A DNA stretch of 16,639 nt, from NCBI GenBank assembly GCA_002311925.1, contig DCAK01000074.1, positions 6,004-22,642 on the forward strand, in the 5' to 3' direction. This stretch comes from Planctomycetes bacterium UBA1135 (GTDB taxonomy: Bacteria; Planctomycetota; UBA1135). This document shows positions 8,626 to 16,552 of the stretch, one piece after another. Position 1 is the stretch's first letter. Every line of letters begins with the position of its first letter. Position numbers and translations under genes: made by a program. The notes under the pieces are model-generated. The model was not told the DNA's origin and ran no database searches. It saw only the letters and a program-made list of their open reading frames with translations.

Positions 8626-9579
8626 CTATTCCAGGACCTTGCGAATCTCGGCGGCCAGGGCCGGAACCACTTCGCTGGCTTCGCCCACGATGCCATAGGT
8701 GGCGTGACCGAAGATGGGGGCGTCGGGATCCTTGTTGATTGCGACGATGACCTTGGAGGAACTCATTCCCGCCAAGTGCTGGATGGCCCCGCTGATTCCC
8801 ACGGCAAAATAAAGCTCCGGCGAGACGGTCTTCCCTGTTTGTCCAACCTGCTCTCCATGGGGTCGCCAACCAGCGTCCACCACGGCACGCGAAGCTCCAA
8901 GAGCGGCCCCGGGAAGGGCGTCGGCGAGGTCTTCGAGAATGTGCCAATTGTCGGCGGATTCCAGGCCTCGACCGCCGCTCACCACGATGGTGGCTTCGGC
9001 CACATCAGGGCGGTCCCCCGCTCCGGCATGGATGCCCAGAACCTTGGCGCTTCCTTCCGAGGCCGAGGCTTGGACGAGAAGAGCCTCGGCATCCCGGTCA
9101 GCCGGATTGAAATGGTTGGGGCGAAGGGAAGCGGCGGCCACCTGCCCCGTGACTCGAACGCGCAATTGGGCCTTTCCTCCATAAACGGGCCGGAGGCATT
9201 CCAACCCTGAATCGGAGGCCTGAATCTCGATGCAATCCGCGGCGAATCCAGAATCCAATTTGGCTGCGATACGGCCCAGGAGGTCGCGCCCGCGGATGGT
9301 GGCTGCCAGGAGAACCACCGAAGCGTCCAATTCCCGGGCCAGGGAGGCGGCGGTGGCGGCGGATCCGTCCGCGCTGTGAGCTTCCGCCCCACAAGCGTGC
9401 ACATGGTCCGCGCCTGCGGAACCCAGGGCGACCAGGTCGAGGTCGGCCTCTTCGACGGCGAGGGCGTGCACCGTTCCTGAGGAGGAGTCCGCGAGGTCGC
9501 GAGCGGCGCCCAGGGCTTCCAGGGAAGTCGGCCGGACCTGGCCGTCGCGGGTTTCAAGAAGGACGAGGACGCAACTCAT
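8626..9579 (-). CDS. etfA: Electron transfer flavoprotein subunit alpha
   Basis: This 317-residue FAD-binding subunit forms a heterodimer with EtfB and carries electrons from acyl-CoA and other dehydrogenases, normally to a quinone oxidoreductase. The C-terminal FAD domain is clear: SGGRGLES (201-208), AVVDAGW (232-238), [20 protein letters not shown] (246-265), HLAGM, and [20 protein letters not shown] (281-300). The N-terminal domain has the usual [19 protein letters not shown] start. ATG 9579 follows the etfB stop by 4 bp and gives standard length. The same frame stays open to 10140 across etfB, but that extension is antisense-free shadow of etfB and is not the gene. No dehydrogenase or ETF-QO partner is in the window. 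Confidence 0.95.
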   Translation of the reverse strand: MSCVLVLLETRDGQVRPTSLEALGAARDLADSSSGTVHALAVEEADLDLVALGSAGADHVHACGAEAHSADGSAATAASLARELDASVVLLAATIRGRDLLGRIAAKLDSGFAADCIEIQASDSGLECLRPVYGGKAQLRVRVTGQVAAASLRPNHFNPADRDAEALLVQASASEGSAKVLGIHAGAGDRPDVAEATIVVSGGRGLESADNWHILEDLADALPGAALGASRAVVDAGWRPHGEQVGQTGKTVSPELYFAVGISGAIQHLAGMSSSKVIVAINKDPDAPIFGHATYGIVGEASEVVPALAAEIRKVLE

Positions 9580-9583
9580 GAAA

Positions 9584-10336
9584 TCATAGGACCTTGGCCT
9601 CGTTGCGAAGGGCATCCACCAATGCGGGCACGGCTTCGGCGCCCTCGCCGATGATGCGACCTTCGGGTCTCTCTGGAGGAAATTCCATGGAGAGGACTTC
9701 CACCTTGGGGGAGGGAATCTCGACCTGAATGGTTTCCATGGGCTTTTTCTTCGCCGCCATGATTCCCTTGAGATTGGCGAAACGAGGCTCATTGAGGCCC
9801 TTGTGGCATGTGATGGCGCAAGGCAGCGGAGCCTCCACTTCCTCATGGCCGCCTTCCACCTCGCGTTTCGCATGGACGGTTCCGCCTTCAATTTTGATTT
9901 CCACGACTTCGGAAATGCAGGGGACTCCCAGGAGGGTGGCCACGGCAGGGCCGACTCCGTGCTGGTCCCGGTCGACGGCCTGCTTGCCGAACAAGAGGAG
10001 GTCGAATTCCTTTCCGCGGACGGCATCGGCAAGAATCGAAGCCGTGGTGGCGCCGTCAACGGCAGGGGCCCGTTCGGATTCGAGCAGGAGAGCTTCGTCG
10101 GCGCCCTTGGCGAGGACGGTGAGTAGTTCCTTGCGAGCATCCGCAGTGCCGAAACTCACCGCCGTGACGGCCCCCTCTCCGGCGCTTTCCCTTTGCTGGA
10201 GGGCTTCCTCGACGGCGAAGTCGTCGTAGGGATTGAGTTCAAACTCCACCCCGGAAGGGTCGAGAGAGACGCCGTCCTGAATCCGGACCTGGGTGGTCGT
10301 GGAGGGGACGCGCTTGATGAAAACGATGCTTTTCAT
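9584..10336 (-). CDS. etfB: Electron transfer flavoprotein subunit beta
   Basis: This 250-residue AMP-binding subunit is the partner of EtfA. Diagnostic features are the KRVPST N-terminus, LNPYDDFAVEEAL (34-46), FGKQAVDRDQHGVGP (116-130), and the ETF-beta signature and recognition loop LNEPRFANLKGIMAAKKKP (181-199), which docks partner dehydrogenases. The order etfB then etfA is the common bacterial one. ATG 10336 is preceded by GGAAGACC, a weak ribosome site overlapped by a small inverted repeat. A 55 bp gap separates it from lptB, the largest gap in the - strand cluster, so it may have its own promoter or be read through from lptB. Confidence 0.96.
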   Translation of the reverse strand: MKSIVFIKRVPSTTTQVRIQDGVSLDPSGVEFELNPYDDFAVEEALQQRESAGEGAVTAVSFGTADARKELLTVLAKGADEALLLESERAPAVDGATTASILADAVRGKEFDLLLFGKQAVDRDQHGVGPAVATLLGVPCISEVVEIKIEGGTVHAKREVEGGHEEVEAPLPCAITCHKGLNEPRFANLKGIMAAKKKPMETIQVEIPSPKVEVLSMEFPPERPEGRIIGEGAEAVPALVDALRNEAKVL

Positions 10337-10342
10337 GGGTCT

Positions 10343-10357
10343 TCCGGCACGGCCGGA
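10343..10357 (-). promoter_or_regulatory. Perfect hairpin in the etfB leader
   Basis: TCCGGCCGTGCCGGA on the - strand forms a 6-bp stem with a 3-base loop, ending 6 bases before the etfB ATG. The 3' arm contains the only purine-rich stretch that could act as ribosome site (GGAAG). It has no following T-run, so it is not a typical terminator. It could mask the start region, bind a regulator as an operator half, or be chance in GC-rich sequence. Confidence 0.35.
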
Positions 10358-10391
10358 CCAGGCATTCTAACCGAGCGATTGGGGAGGGAAA

Positions 10392-11123
10392 TCAGGCCAA
10401 CTCGAATCGCTTCCCAAGGTAGACCCGCCTCACGGTTTCGTTGTCGGCGAGCTCCTTGGCAGTTCCGTGGGCCAAAACCTTCCCATCCGCGAGAATCCAG
10501 GTCCGGTCCGTGATGTGCAGGGTTTCGCGGACATTGTGGTCGGTCAGGAGGATGGCGATCCCATTTTTCCGGAGGTGCACCAGGGTTTCCTGGATTTCCT
10601 CAACGGCGACCGGGTCGATTCCGCTGAAGGGTTCGTCGAGAAGGAGAATGGAAGGATCGGTTGCCAGGGCGCGGGCGATTTCCAGGCGCCTGCGTTCTCC
10701 CCCGGACAGCACTCTTCCCGAGCTCTCCTTCAACGCTTCCAGGCCGAATTCCGCGAGCAAGGTTCCGCACCGGGTCTTTCTTTCCTCCGGTCCATGGCCC
10801 CTGATTTCGAGAACGGCGAGAATGTTTTCCTCGACCGTGAGGCGCCGAAAGACGGAAGGTTCCTGTGCGAGGTAACCCAAGCCCATGCGGGCCCTCTTGT
10901 GGATGGGAAAGCGGGTGACATCGGTTCCCCGCATGAAAACTTTTCCCGCTTCGGGCTTCACCATGCCCATGCACATGGAAAAGGTCGTGGTCTTTCCTGC
11001 GCCGTTGGGCCCGAGGAGGCCGACGATGGTGCCTTCCTCCACCTGGAGGTCGACTCCGTCCACGACTCTGCGGCCCTTGTAGCTCTTGACGAGGCCCTCG
11101 ACGGCGAGAAGCGGGGCGGCCAT
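10392..11123 (-). CDS. lptB: LPS export ABC transporter ATP-binding protein LptB
   Basis: This 243-residue ATPase powers extraction of LPS from the inner membrane by LptFG and its transfer along the Lpt bridge. ABC motifs are all present: Walker A GPNGAGKTT (38-46), Q-loop Gln87, signature LSGGE (139-143), Walker B LLLDE with Glu164, and switch His196. LptB-specific segments are GLGYLAQEPSVFRRLTVEEN and LLTDHNVRETL. LptA, C, F and G are not in the window. The ATG follows the lepB stop as TGACCATG with no ribosome site, so translation is probably coupled to lepB. LivF/LivG-type ABC proteins are the main alternative but lack these segments. Confidence 0.93.
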   Translation of the reverse strand: MAAPLLAVEGLVKSYKGRRVVDGVDLQVEEGTIVGLLGPNGAGKTTTFSMCMGMVKPEAGKVFMRGTDVTRFPIHKRARMGLGYLAQEPSVFRRLTVEENILAVLEIRGHGPEERKTRCGTLLAEFGLEALKESSGRVLSGGERRRLEIARALATDPSILLLDEPFSGIDPVAVEEIQETLVHLRKNGIAILLTDHNVRETLHITDRTWILADGKVLAHGTAKELADNETVRRVYLGKRFELA

Positions 11124-11125
11124 GG

Positions 11126-12556
11126 TCAGTGCACCAACCCGATGCGGACCACGGGGGAAAAGGGGGGGATGGGCAGGAAAACAGCGGTGGCCTTGCCGAG
11201 AATGAACCGTCGGGGCACCAGCGGGGAATGTTCACGCCGATCCTTGGACCCCTTCAGGTCGTCCCGCGTCAGGGTATGCAGGCTTCCCCAACGGTCGCGG
11301 AAGGTCATCAGAGAGCCTTCGCCATTCCAGCGCGGGTTGTCGTAGAAGGGGTCGGACCCGTGTTGGAGGAAATCGCCGCGCAATTCGGCGACCCCGTCGA
11401 CGGGCGGGTCGAACACCAGGACCCTGGCCTCCCAATCGCGGCTGTCGAGAGAATTCTGGGTGTTGTCGCCCATCATGAAATAGTGCCCATCGGGGATTTC
11501 AAAGACGGGAGTTCCTCCGTTGAGAGGGGAAAGGTAATGGATATCCCTCCATAGAGAGGGCAATTCGAGGGTCCACCCCCCTTCCTCGGTCGAAAACCGA
11601 ATTGAATTCTGCGAGGAGCGGACCGGTTCGAGAGTGAAATCCCGTTTGAAGACCGCCTCCCGATTCCCGGATTCGAGATGGACTTCGAGGTGGTGGTCCC
11701 AAAAAGCGACTTCGCAGGAGATGGGTTCACCCGGGGAACTGATTCCTTCCAGCGTGACCGACTCCTCGTCGGGCAGGGCGATACGGATTTCCTTTTCCTT
11801 GTCCGCGGGAATTTCCAGGTGGACGGGATAGGGCCCGAAATCACATCGAAGATGGAGAGTCCCGCCTCCGGCCCTGGGCGTGGCTTGAAACCCGACCTTC
11901 AAGTCGCTCACCACCTTGTGTGAGGTGGCGGCCCCTCCTGAGATGGGAATCCGCGACCGGATTCCGGCGGGATAACCATCCCGGTAGTCATCCCGCACCG
12001 GCACCCGCAGCTCGACATTGGCCCTGCCAACCAAATTGAGGGGCCCGTCGACACCGGGTTCGAAGGCTCCGCTCCTTCTCCAACCCGACCATGCAGCTGG
12101 CGGGGAGCCCGGCAGGGGTCGCACCATCTTCCACAAGTGCTTCTGCAGAGAGGCCGGCTTGCGGAGGATGCGGAATCCTGCATCGACCCCCTCGGGTTTG
12201 GCCCATAGGTCGCCATGACGAATCCAAAGTTCCTCACCGGGGAGTCCCACCACCCGTTTGACATAGTTGTTCACGGTGGCCAGTGGATAGCGGAACACGG
12301 CGACCTCCCATCGCTTGGGGTCGCGAAGAAGGTAGGTCAACTTGTCGACAAGAACCCGGTCGTGAACTCCACCGCTCGAAACGTTCCGATCGGGGTCGAG
12401 GAGGACGGTTCCCATCAGTGTGGGCTGCATCGAGCCCGTCGGAATCTGGTAGGCCTCGAGAGCGAACACCTTCAATCCCAAGGCCATGGCCACGGCGAAG
12501 ACCATGACTTCGATGTTGTCCCGAAGGGGGTGTTCGGACTTGCGCTTGGCCGCCAT
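11126..12556 (-). CDS. lepB: Signal peptidase I with large insertions
   Basis: This 476-residue membrane protease removes signal peptides from exported proteins. One N-terminal membrane helix (about 16-34) is followed by box B IPTGSMQPTL with nucleophile Ser42. Box D NNYVKRVVGLPGE carries the general-base Lys100, and box E MGDNTQNSLDSRDW is at 362-375. A final RRFILGKATAVFLP segment lies at 450-462. About 250 residues separate box D from box E, and another 70 separate box E from the final block. The first insert contains many alternating hydrophobic strands and is probably a beta-sandwich-like extra domain; this is inference. Typical enzymes are about 180-330 residues. The gene starts 9 bp after the lepA stop; it ends 2 bp before lptB. 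Confidence 0.92.
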   Translation of the reverse strand: MAAKRKSEHPLRDNIEVMVFAVAMALGLKVFALEAYQIPTGSMQPTLMGTVLLDPDRNVSSGGVHDRVLVDKLTYLLRDPKRWEVAVFRYPLATVNNYVKRVVGLPGEELWIRHGDLWAKPEGVDAGFRILRKPASLQKHLWKMVRPLPGSPPAAWSGWRRSGAFEPGVDGPLNLVGRANVELRVPVRDDYRDGYPAGIRSRIPISGGAATSHKVVSDLKVGFQATPRAGGGTLHLRCDFGPYPVHLEIPADKEKEIRIALPDEESVTLEGISSPGEPISCEVAFWDHHLEVHLESGNREAVFKRDFTLEPVRSSQNSIRFSTEEGGWTLELPSLWRDIHYLSPLNGGTPVFEIPDGHYFMMGDNTQNSLDSRDWEARVLVFDPPVDGVAELRGDFLQHGSDPFYDNPRWNGEGSLMTFRDRWGSLHTLTRDDLKGSKDRREHSPLVPRRFILGKATAVFLPIPPFSPVVRIGLVH

Positions 12557-12565
12557 TCTGGAAGC

Positions 12566-14374
12566 CTATTCGTCCGTGGAGAGGACGGCCAGGAAAGCCT
12601 TCTGGGGAACCTCCACGTTCCCGATGGATTTCATGCGTTTCTTCCCCTTCTTCTGTTGTTCAAGGAGTTTCCGTTTCCGGGTGATGTCTCCCCCGTAGCA
12701 TTTCGCCGTCACATTTTTAGAAAGTGCGCGGATGCTCTCCCTGGCGACGATCTTTCCGCCGATGGATGCCTGAAGGGCGACTTCGAACTGGTGACGGGGG
12801 ATTTCCTTTTGGAGTTTCCTCAAAACGCTTCTCCCCCTGCGCTCAGCCACTTCCTTGTGGCAGATGATGGAGAGGGCATCCGCCTCGTTCCCTCCCACCA
12901 AGATGCGGAGCTTGACGAGGTCGGCAGCCTCGAACCGCGGTTCGTCCATGTTCATGGTCCCGTAGCCGCGAGTTCCCGATTTGAGCTTGTCGTAGAAATC
13001 GAAAATGATTTCCGACAGAGGAAGGTCCCAGGTCAGCATGACCCGGGTCGGGGAGAGGTGTTCCTGGCGTAAAAATCGGCCTCTCCGTTCCGAGCAGAGA
13101 TGCATGATGGCGCCGATGGCTTCGACGGGAATCAGGAGATGGGTCGTGACCACCGGTTCACGGATTTCCTCGTAGAGGTTGCTCTCAGGCAGTTCCCCCG
13201 GCGAGTGGATGGTGTGGAGGTTGCCGCCCTGCATGAGAATTTCGTAGGGGACGGTGGGGGCGGTTTGGACGATGTCGAGGCCGCTCTCCCTTTCCAATCG
13301 TTCCTGGACGATTTCCATGTGGAGGAGGCCAAGAAAGCCACACCGAAATCCGAAACCCAGCGCATCGCTGGATTCAGGTTCGAAAACCAGCGAGGAATCG
13401 TTCAGCTTGAGGGTGTTGAGGGCGGAACGCAGGTTTTCGAAATCCCCCGACCGCACGGGATAGAGCCCGCACCAAACCATGGGCTGGGGTTCCCGGTACC
13501 CGGGGAGGCGGCTTGCCCTTTCACCCTTCTGGACGGTGAGGGTGTCTCCGATATGAACATCCCCCAGTTTCTTGATGTTGGAAATGAGATAACCCACTTC
13601 GCCGGGCTCCAACGAATCGCAGGGTTTGGGATCGGGAGTGAATTTCCCGAGCTCGAGGACCTCGTAATCCGCCTTGGCTCCAAGCATGTGGACCATGTCC
13701 CCCTTGCGAATGACTCCGTCCACCATGCGTAGGTTCACGATGACCCCGCGGTACTCGTCGTATTTCGCATCGAAAATCAGGGCCCGGAGAGGGTTGTCCT
13801 GGTCACCAGTCGGCGCCGGAACCCTGTCGACCACGGCCTCGATGAGTTCCTCCACTCCCTTGCCCGTCTTGGCGGAACAGGAAATGCAGGATTCGCTTTC
13901 CAGAAGAAGAACGTGCTCGAGTTGCTCGAGGACCTCTTCAGGGCGGGCGTGGGGGAGGTCGATCTTGTTGAGAACCGGGATGACTTCCATGTCCTGGTCC
14001 ATGGCCAGGGTGGCGTTGGCCACAGTCTGGGCCTGGATGCCCTGGGCCGCGTCGATGAGGAGAAGGGCCCCTTCGCAAGCCTGCAAGGATTTCTCGACTT
14101 CATAGGAAAAATCCACATGGCCAGGAGTGTCGATGAGATTGAGCAGATGCATTTCCCCCCTGACATCCACCTCGAGGGCGACCGAAGCCGCCTTGATGGT
14201 GATTCCCCTCTCTCGCTCAAGATCCATGGAGTCGAGAAGTTGGTCGCGGGACCGATTCTTGTCCACGGCTCCGGCATGCTCCATCAGCCTGTCGGCCAGG
14301 GTGGATTTCCCATGGTCGATGTGGGCGATGATGGAAAAGTTCCGTATTCGGTGGAGGGGGAGTTTTTTGCTCAT
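12566..14374 (-). CDS. lepA: Elongation factor 4 (LepA), translational GTPase
   Basis: This 602-residue ribosome-associated GTPase acts in translation and ribosome assembly. G-motifs are AHIDHGKST (17-25), the GITIKA switch I, DTPGHVDF and NKIDLP. Downstream LepA-specific blocks include FRCGFLGLLHMEI, the PTVPYE region, and a C-terminal domain with KCYGGDITRKRKLLEQQKKGKKRMK (quoted in part: CYGGDITRKRKLLEQQKKGK). Length equals the family norm. ATG 14374 overlaps the rdgB stop as ATGA and has AGGGA five bases upstream, one of the few good ribosome sites in this window. The frame is open further upstream, but that lies within rdgB and is not coding for LepA. lepA directly before lepB is a widely conserved gene order. 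Confidence 0.97.
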   Translation of the reverse strand: MSKKLPLHRIRNFSIIAHIDHGKSTLADRLMEHAGAVDKNRSRDQLLDSMDLERERGITIKAASVALEVDVRGEMHLLNLIDTPGHVDFSYEVEKSLQACEGALLLIDAAQGIQAQTVANATLAMDQDMEVIPVLNKIDLPHARPEEVLEQLEHVLLLESESCISCSAKTGKGVEELIEAVVDRVPAPTGDQDNPLRALIFDAKYDEYRGVIVNLRMVDGVIRKGDMVHMLGAKADYEVLELGKFTPDPKPCDSLEPGEVGYLISNIKKLGDVHIGDTLTVQKGERASRLPGYREPQPMVWCGLYPVRSGDFENLRSALNTLKLNDSSLVFEPESSDALGFGFRCGFLGLLHMEIVQERLERESGLDIVQTAPTVPYEILMQGGNLHTIHSPGELPESNLYEEIREPVVTTHLLIPVEAIGAIMHLCSERRGRFLRQEHLSPTRVMLTWDLPLSEIIFDFYDKLKSGTRGYGTMNMDEPRFEAADLVKLRILVGGNEADALSIICHKEVAERRGRSVLRKLQKEIPRHQFEVALQASIGGKIVARESIRALSKNVTAKCYGGDITRKRKLLEQQKKGKKRMKSIGNVEVPQKAFLAVLSTDE

Positions 14375-15009
14375 GCCGTTCCCTGGGGCACGAGGCTTTC
14401 CAAGGCTGTCTTGAGACGGGTCATGGCCATGCTGCGATGACTGATGGAGACTTTTTCCTCCGGTTCGAGCTCGGCGAAAGTGCGGTCTGATGGCTCGTGG
14501 AAAAAGAGGGGGTCGTAGCCGAATCCACCCTTTCCACGAGGAGCGTCCAGAATCCGGCCTTCCACCGACCCTTCGACGGCGAGGAGGACTTGTCCGGGGC
14601 GAGCCAGGGCGAGGACGCACCAGAAAGAGGCCCGCCTCCCTTCGGGGGGGACGCCTTTCAGCTTTTCAAGAAGAAGGGTGTTGTTCGCAAGATCGCGTTC
14701 TTCTCCCTGGGTTCCGGCGAACCGGGCGGACCGGATTCCGGGGGCGCCATCCAGGAAATCGACAGCGAGGCCCGAATCGTCGGCCAAGGCCCAATCATCC
14801 CCTCCGTCTGCCACGGCCGCATCGGCGGCGGACAAGGCTTTGATAACTGCGTTCTCGAGGAAGGAGGAGCCGGTCTCTTCCACATGGGGAAGACCGTTTT
14901 CCAGGGATTCGGGGCCACGGATGTCGACCGGAAGGTCGCCTGAGAGCCTGCGCAGTTCGGCAAGTTTCCCCGGGTTCCCGGAAGCGAGAAGGATTCCCTG
15001 GCGGTTCAA
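14371..15009 (-). CDS. rdgB: XTP/dITP diphosphatase (RdgB/HAM1 family)
   Basis: This 212-residue enzyme hydrolyses ITP, dITP and XTP to monophosphates, keeping deaminated purines out of DNA and RNA. Family motifs are the N-terminal LLASGNPGKLAEL (7-19), ADDSGLAVDFLDGAPGIRSARFAG (76-99, quoted in part: ADDSGLAVDFLDGAPG), GKGGFGYDPLFF (159-170) and the C-terminal SHR (190-192). I chose TTG 15009 because the conserved strand follows within four residues and its TTGA overlap with the rph stop matches neighbouring junctions. An ATG at 15069 would overlap the RNase PH C-terminus by 64 bp. Adjacency to rph is a recurrent bacterial arrangement. Confidence 0.93.
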   Translation of the reverse strand: MNRQGILLASGNPGKLAELRRLSGDLPVDIRGPESLENGLPHVEETGSSFLENAVIKALSAADAAVADGGDDWALADDSGLAVDFLDGAPGIRSARFAGTQGEERDLANNTLLLEKLKGVPPEGRRASFWCVLALARPGQVLLAVEGSVEGRILDAPRGKGGFGYDPLFFHEPSDRTFAELEPEEKVSISHRSMAMTRLKTALESLVPQGTA

Positions 15010-15737
15010 GATGGGGCGGGTTGGGTCTCCAACACCGCTTTCTGCTGAAGATTCGCCAGCTCGGCGCACCCCGCCAGGCCAGAATCCACCAGCTGGTCAA
15101 GAATTTCACGGGAGAAAGGGTCGCCCTCTGCGGTTCCTTGCACTTCGACGAGCTTGCCCTTTCCGGTGGCGACGATGTTCATGTCCACTTGAGCGGCGAA
15201 ATCCTCCTCGTAATCCAGGTCCAGGAGGACGGTTTCGTCCACGACTCCGACGGAAACGGCCGCGACCCAATCCCGGAGAGGCCAATGGGACAACTTTTCC
15301 TTGGCGGCCAACGATTGAAAAGCGTCATGAACGGCCACCATGGCTCCGGTGATGGAAGCGCATCGGGTTCCTCCGTCCGCCTGAAGAACATCGCAATCCA
15401 CATGCAGGGTGATTCCTGGAAACCCCTCCATGTCCACGACGGCTCGCAGCGCTCGACCAATGAGCCTTTGGATTTCCACGCTCCGGCCGTCTTTCTTGAG
15501 GGTTTCCCTGCGCTTGCGGCCGGTCACGGATCCCGGCAACATCGCGTATTCGGCGGTCATCCAGCCCTTCCCAGAATCCTTCATCCAGCGCGGGACCCCG
15601 TTGACCGCGGAAGCGGTGCAAATTACGCGGGTATTGCCCACCTCCACCAGGACCGAGCCCTCTGCATTGCGGGCATAATTCCGGTGAAAGGTGACGGGGC
15701 GAAGTTGGTCGGGGTTTCTGCCTTCGTGGCGGGGCAT
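15006..15737 (-). CDS. rph: Ribonuclease PH
   Basis: This 243-residue phosphorolytic 3'-5' exoribonuclease trims tRNA 3' ends. Family motifs are the RPVTFHRNY start, GNTRVICTASAV, TAEYAMLPGS (61-70) with the Arg-rich segment GRKRRE, VEIQRLIGRALRAVVD (87-102) and the phosphate/metal-site block DCDVLQADGGTRCASITGA (114-132). Asp and Gly residues in the last block are as expected for an active enzyme; one Cys replaces the commoner Thr (GGTRC). ATG 15737 follows the birA stop as TGACCATG with no ribosome site, implying reinitiation. Its stop overlaps the rdgB TTG. Confidence 0.96.
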   Translation of the reverse strand: MPRHEGRNPDQLRPVTFHRNYARNAEGSVLVEVGNTRVICTASAVNGVPRWMKDSGKGWMTAEYAMLPGSVTGRKRRETLKKDGRSVEIQRLIGRALRAVVDMEGFPGITLHVDCDVLQADGGTRCASITGAMVAVHDAFQSLAAKEKLSHWPLRDWVAAVSVGVVDETVLLDLDYEEDFAAQVDMNIVATGKGKLVEVQGTAEGDPFSREILDQLVDSGLAGCAELANLQQKAVLETQPAPS

Positions 15738-15739
15738 GG

Positions 15740-16552
15740 TCAGCTGGGAATCGCTTCGAGGGTTGGAAGAAGGCCTGGGGTCTTTGTGACGGGGAGGCCC
15801 GCCTCATCGGTCCAGGTCAGGCCCGTGGAAACCGAGAATCCTACCAGAGGGCCGCCATCTCCGGTTTTTGGATCCCGAACTCCTGCGGGGGCCCAACGGC
15901 GAAGCCAATCCAAGTATGCCGCTTCGAGGGTTCCGGGGCCCGTGCGGTCCAGGCGGGAAAGGATGCCGTTCAGGGCCAGAACCCAGGAAGCCAGGATTCC
16001 CGTCCGGGAAAGAGGTCGCCCGCCGCCTTCGGCGAGAGAGGTCGCCGGATGCGGGACGATGGATGGGGGAGGGGCGGCATGGACATTGAGGCCCAGGCTG
16101 AGGAGAAGGCAGGGATGTCCCCCAATCTGGAGAATTTCGACAAGAAAGCCGGCGATCTTTTTTCCGTCGAGAAGAATGTCATTGGGCCACTTGGCGGCGA
16201 TTTTTCCAGGGACGATGCGCTGCAACACTTCGGCCAGGGCGCAAGCCGCCGCCACGCCCACCGCTTCTCCCGGCTCGGGTGGACGGGTCAATATCAAGGT
16301 GCAGGCGAGATTCGACCCGTCCGGACCCGACCACCAGTCCCGCGCCTTCCGGCCCTTGCCGCCCGTTTGCCATTCGGCGGTCACGAGAAGCCCACCGGCT
16401 GAATCTGCTCCCTCCTTTTCCAGGATTCCGCGAGCGAGGTCGGCCGTGCTGGAACACTCTGTCTCGAAAAGAAGGGTCCGAGCAAGTCGGCGTCGCAGGG
16501 GAAGGCGGCGCAGGAAAACTTGTGAATCCAGGGGGTCCCCGAAGGAACTCAC
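15740..16552 (-). CDS. birA: Biotin--[acetyl-CoA-carboxylase] ligase, catalytic-only type
   Basis: This 270-residue enzyme makes biotinyl-AMP and attaches biotin to carrier proteins such as acetyl-CoA carboxylase BCCP. Visible motifs are ECSSTADLARG (32-42), AEWQTGGKGRKARDW (59-73, the biotinyl-AMP loop, a variant of the usual GRGRxGR), KWPNDILLDGKKIAGFLVE (121-139) with Lys121, and SLGLNVH (152-158). There is no N-terminal winged-helix domain, so it should not act as a biotin-operon repressor. GTG 16552 was chosen because it overlaps the upstream sigma-factor stop as GTGA. An ATG at 16624 in the same frame would place 24 extra residues over the sigma-factor gene. Confidence 0.9.
   Translation of the reverse strand: MSSFGDPLDSQVFLRRLPLRRRLARTLLFETECSSTADLARGILEKEGADSAGGLLVTAEWQTGGKGRKARDWWSGPDGSNLACTLILTRPPEPGEAVGVAAACALAEVLQRIVPGKIAAKWPNDILLDGKKIAGFLVEILQIGGHPCLLLSLGLNVHAAPPPSIVPHPATSLAEGGGRPLSRTGILASWVLALNGILSRLDRTGPGTLEAAYLDWLRRWAPAGVRDPKTGDGGPLVGFSVSTGLTWTDEAGLPVTKTPGLLPTLEAIPS

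Noticed and set aside
9580..10140. Upstream extension of the etfA frame across etfB
   Set aside because: etfB is a complete conserved gene there, and etfA has a normal start 4 bp after it.
14375..14620. Upstream extension of the lepA frame
   Set aside because: It overlaps conserved rdgB codons; LepA proteins start at the ATG 14374 equivalent.
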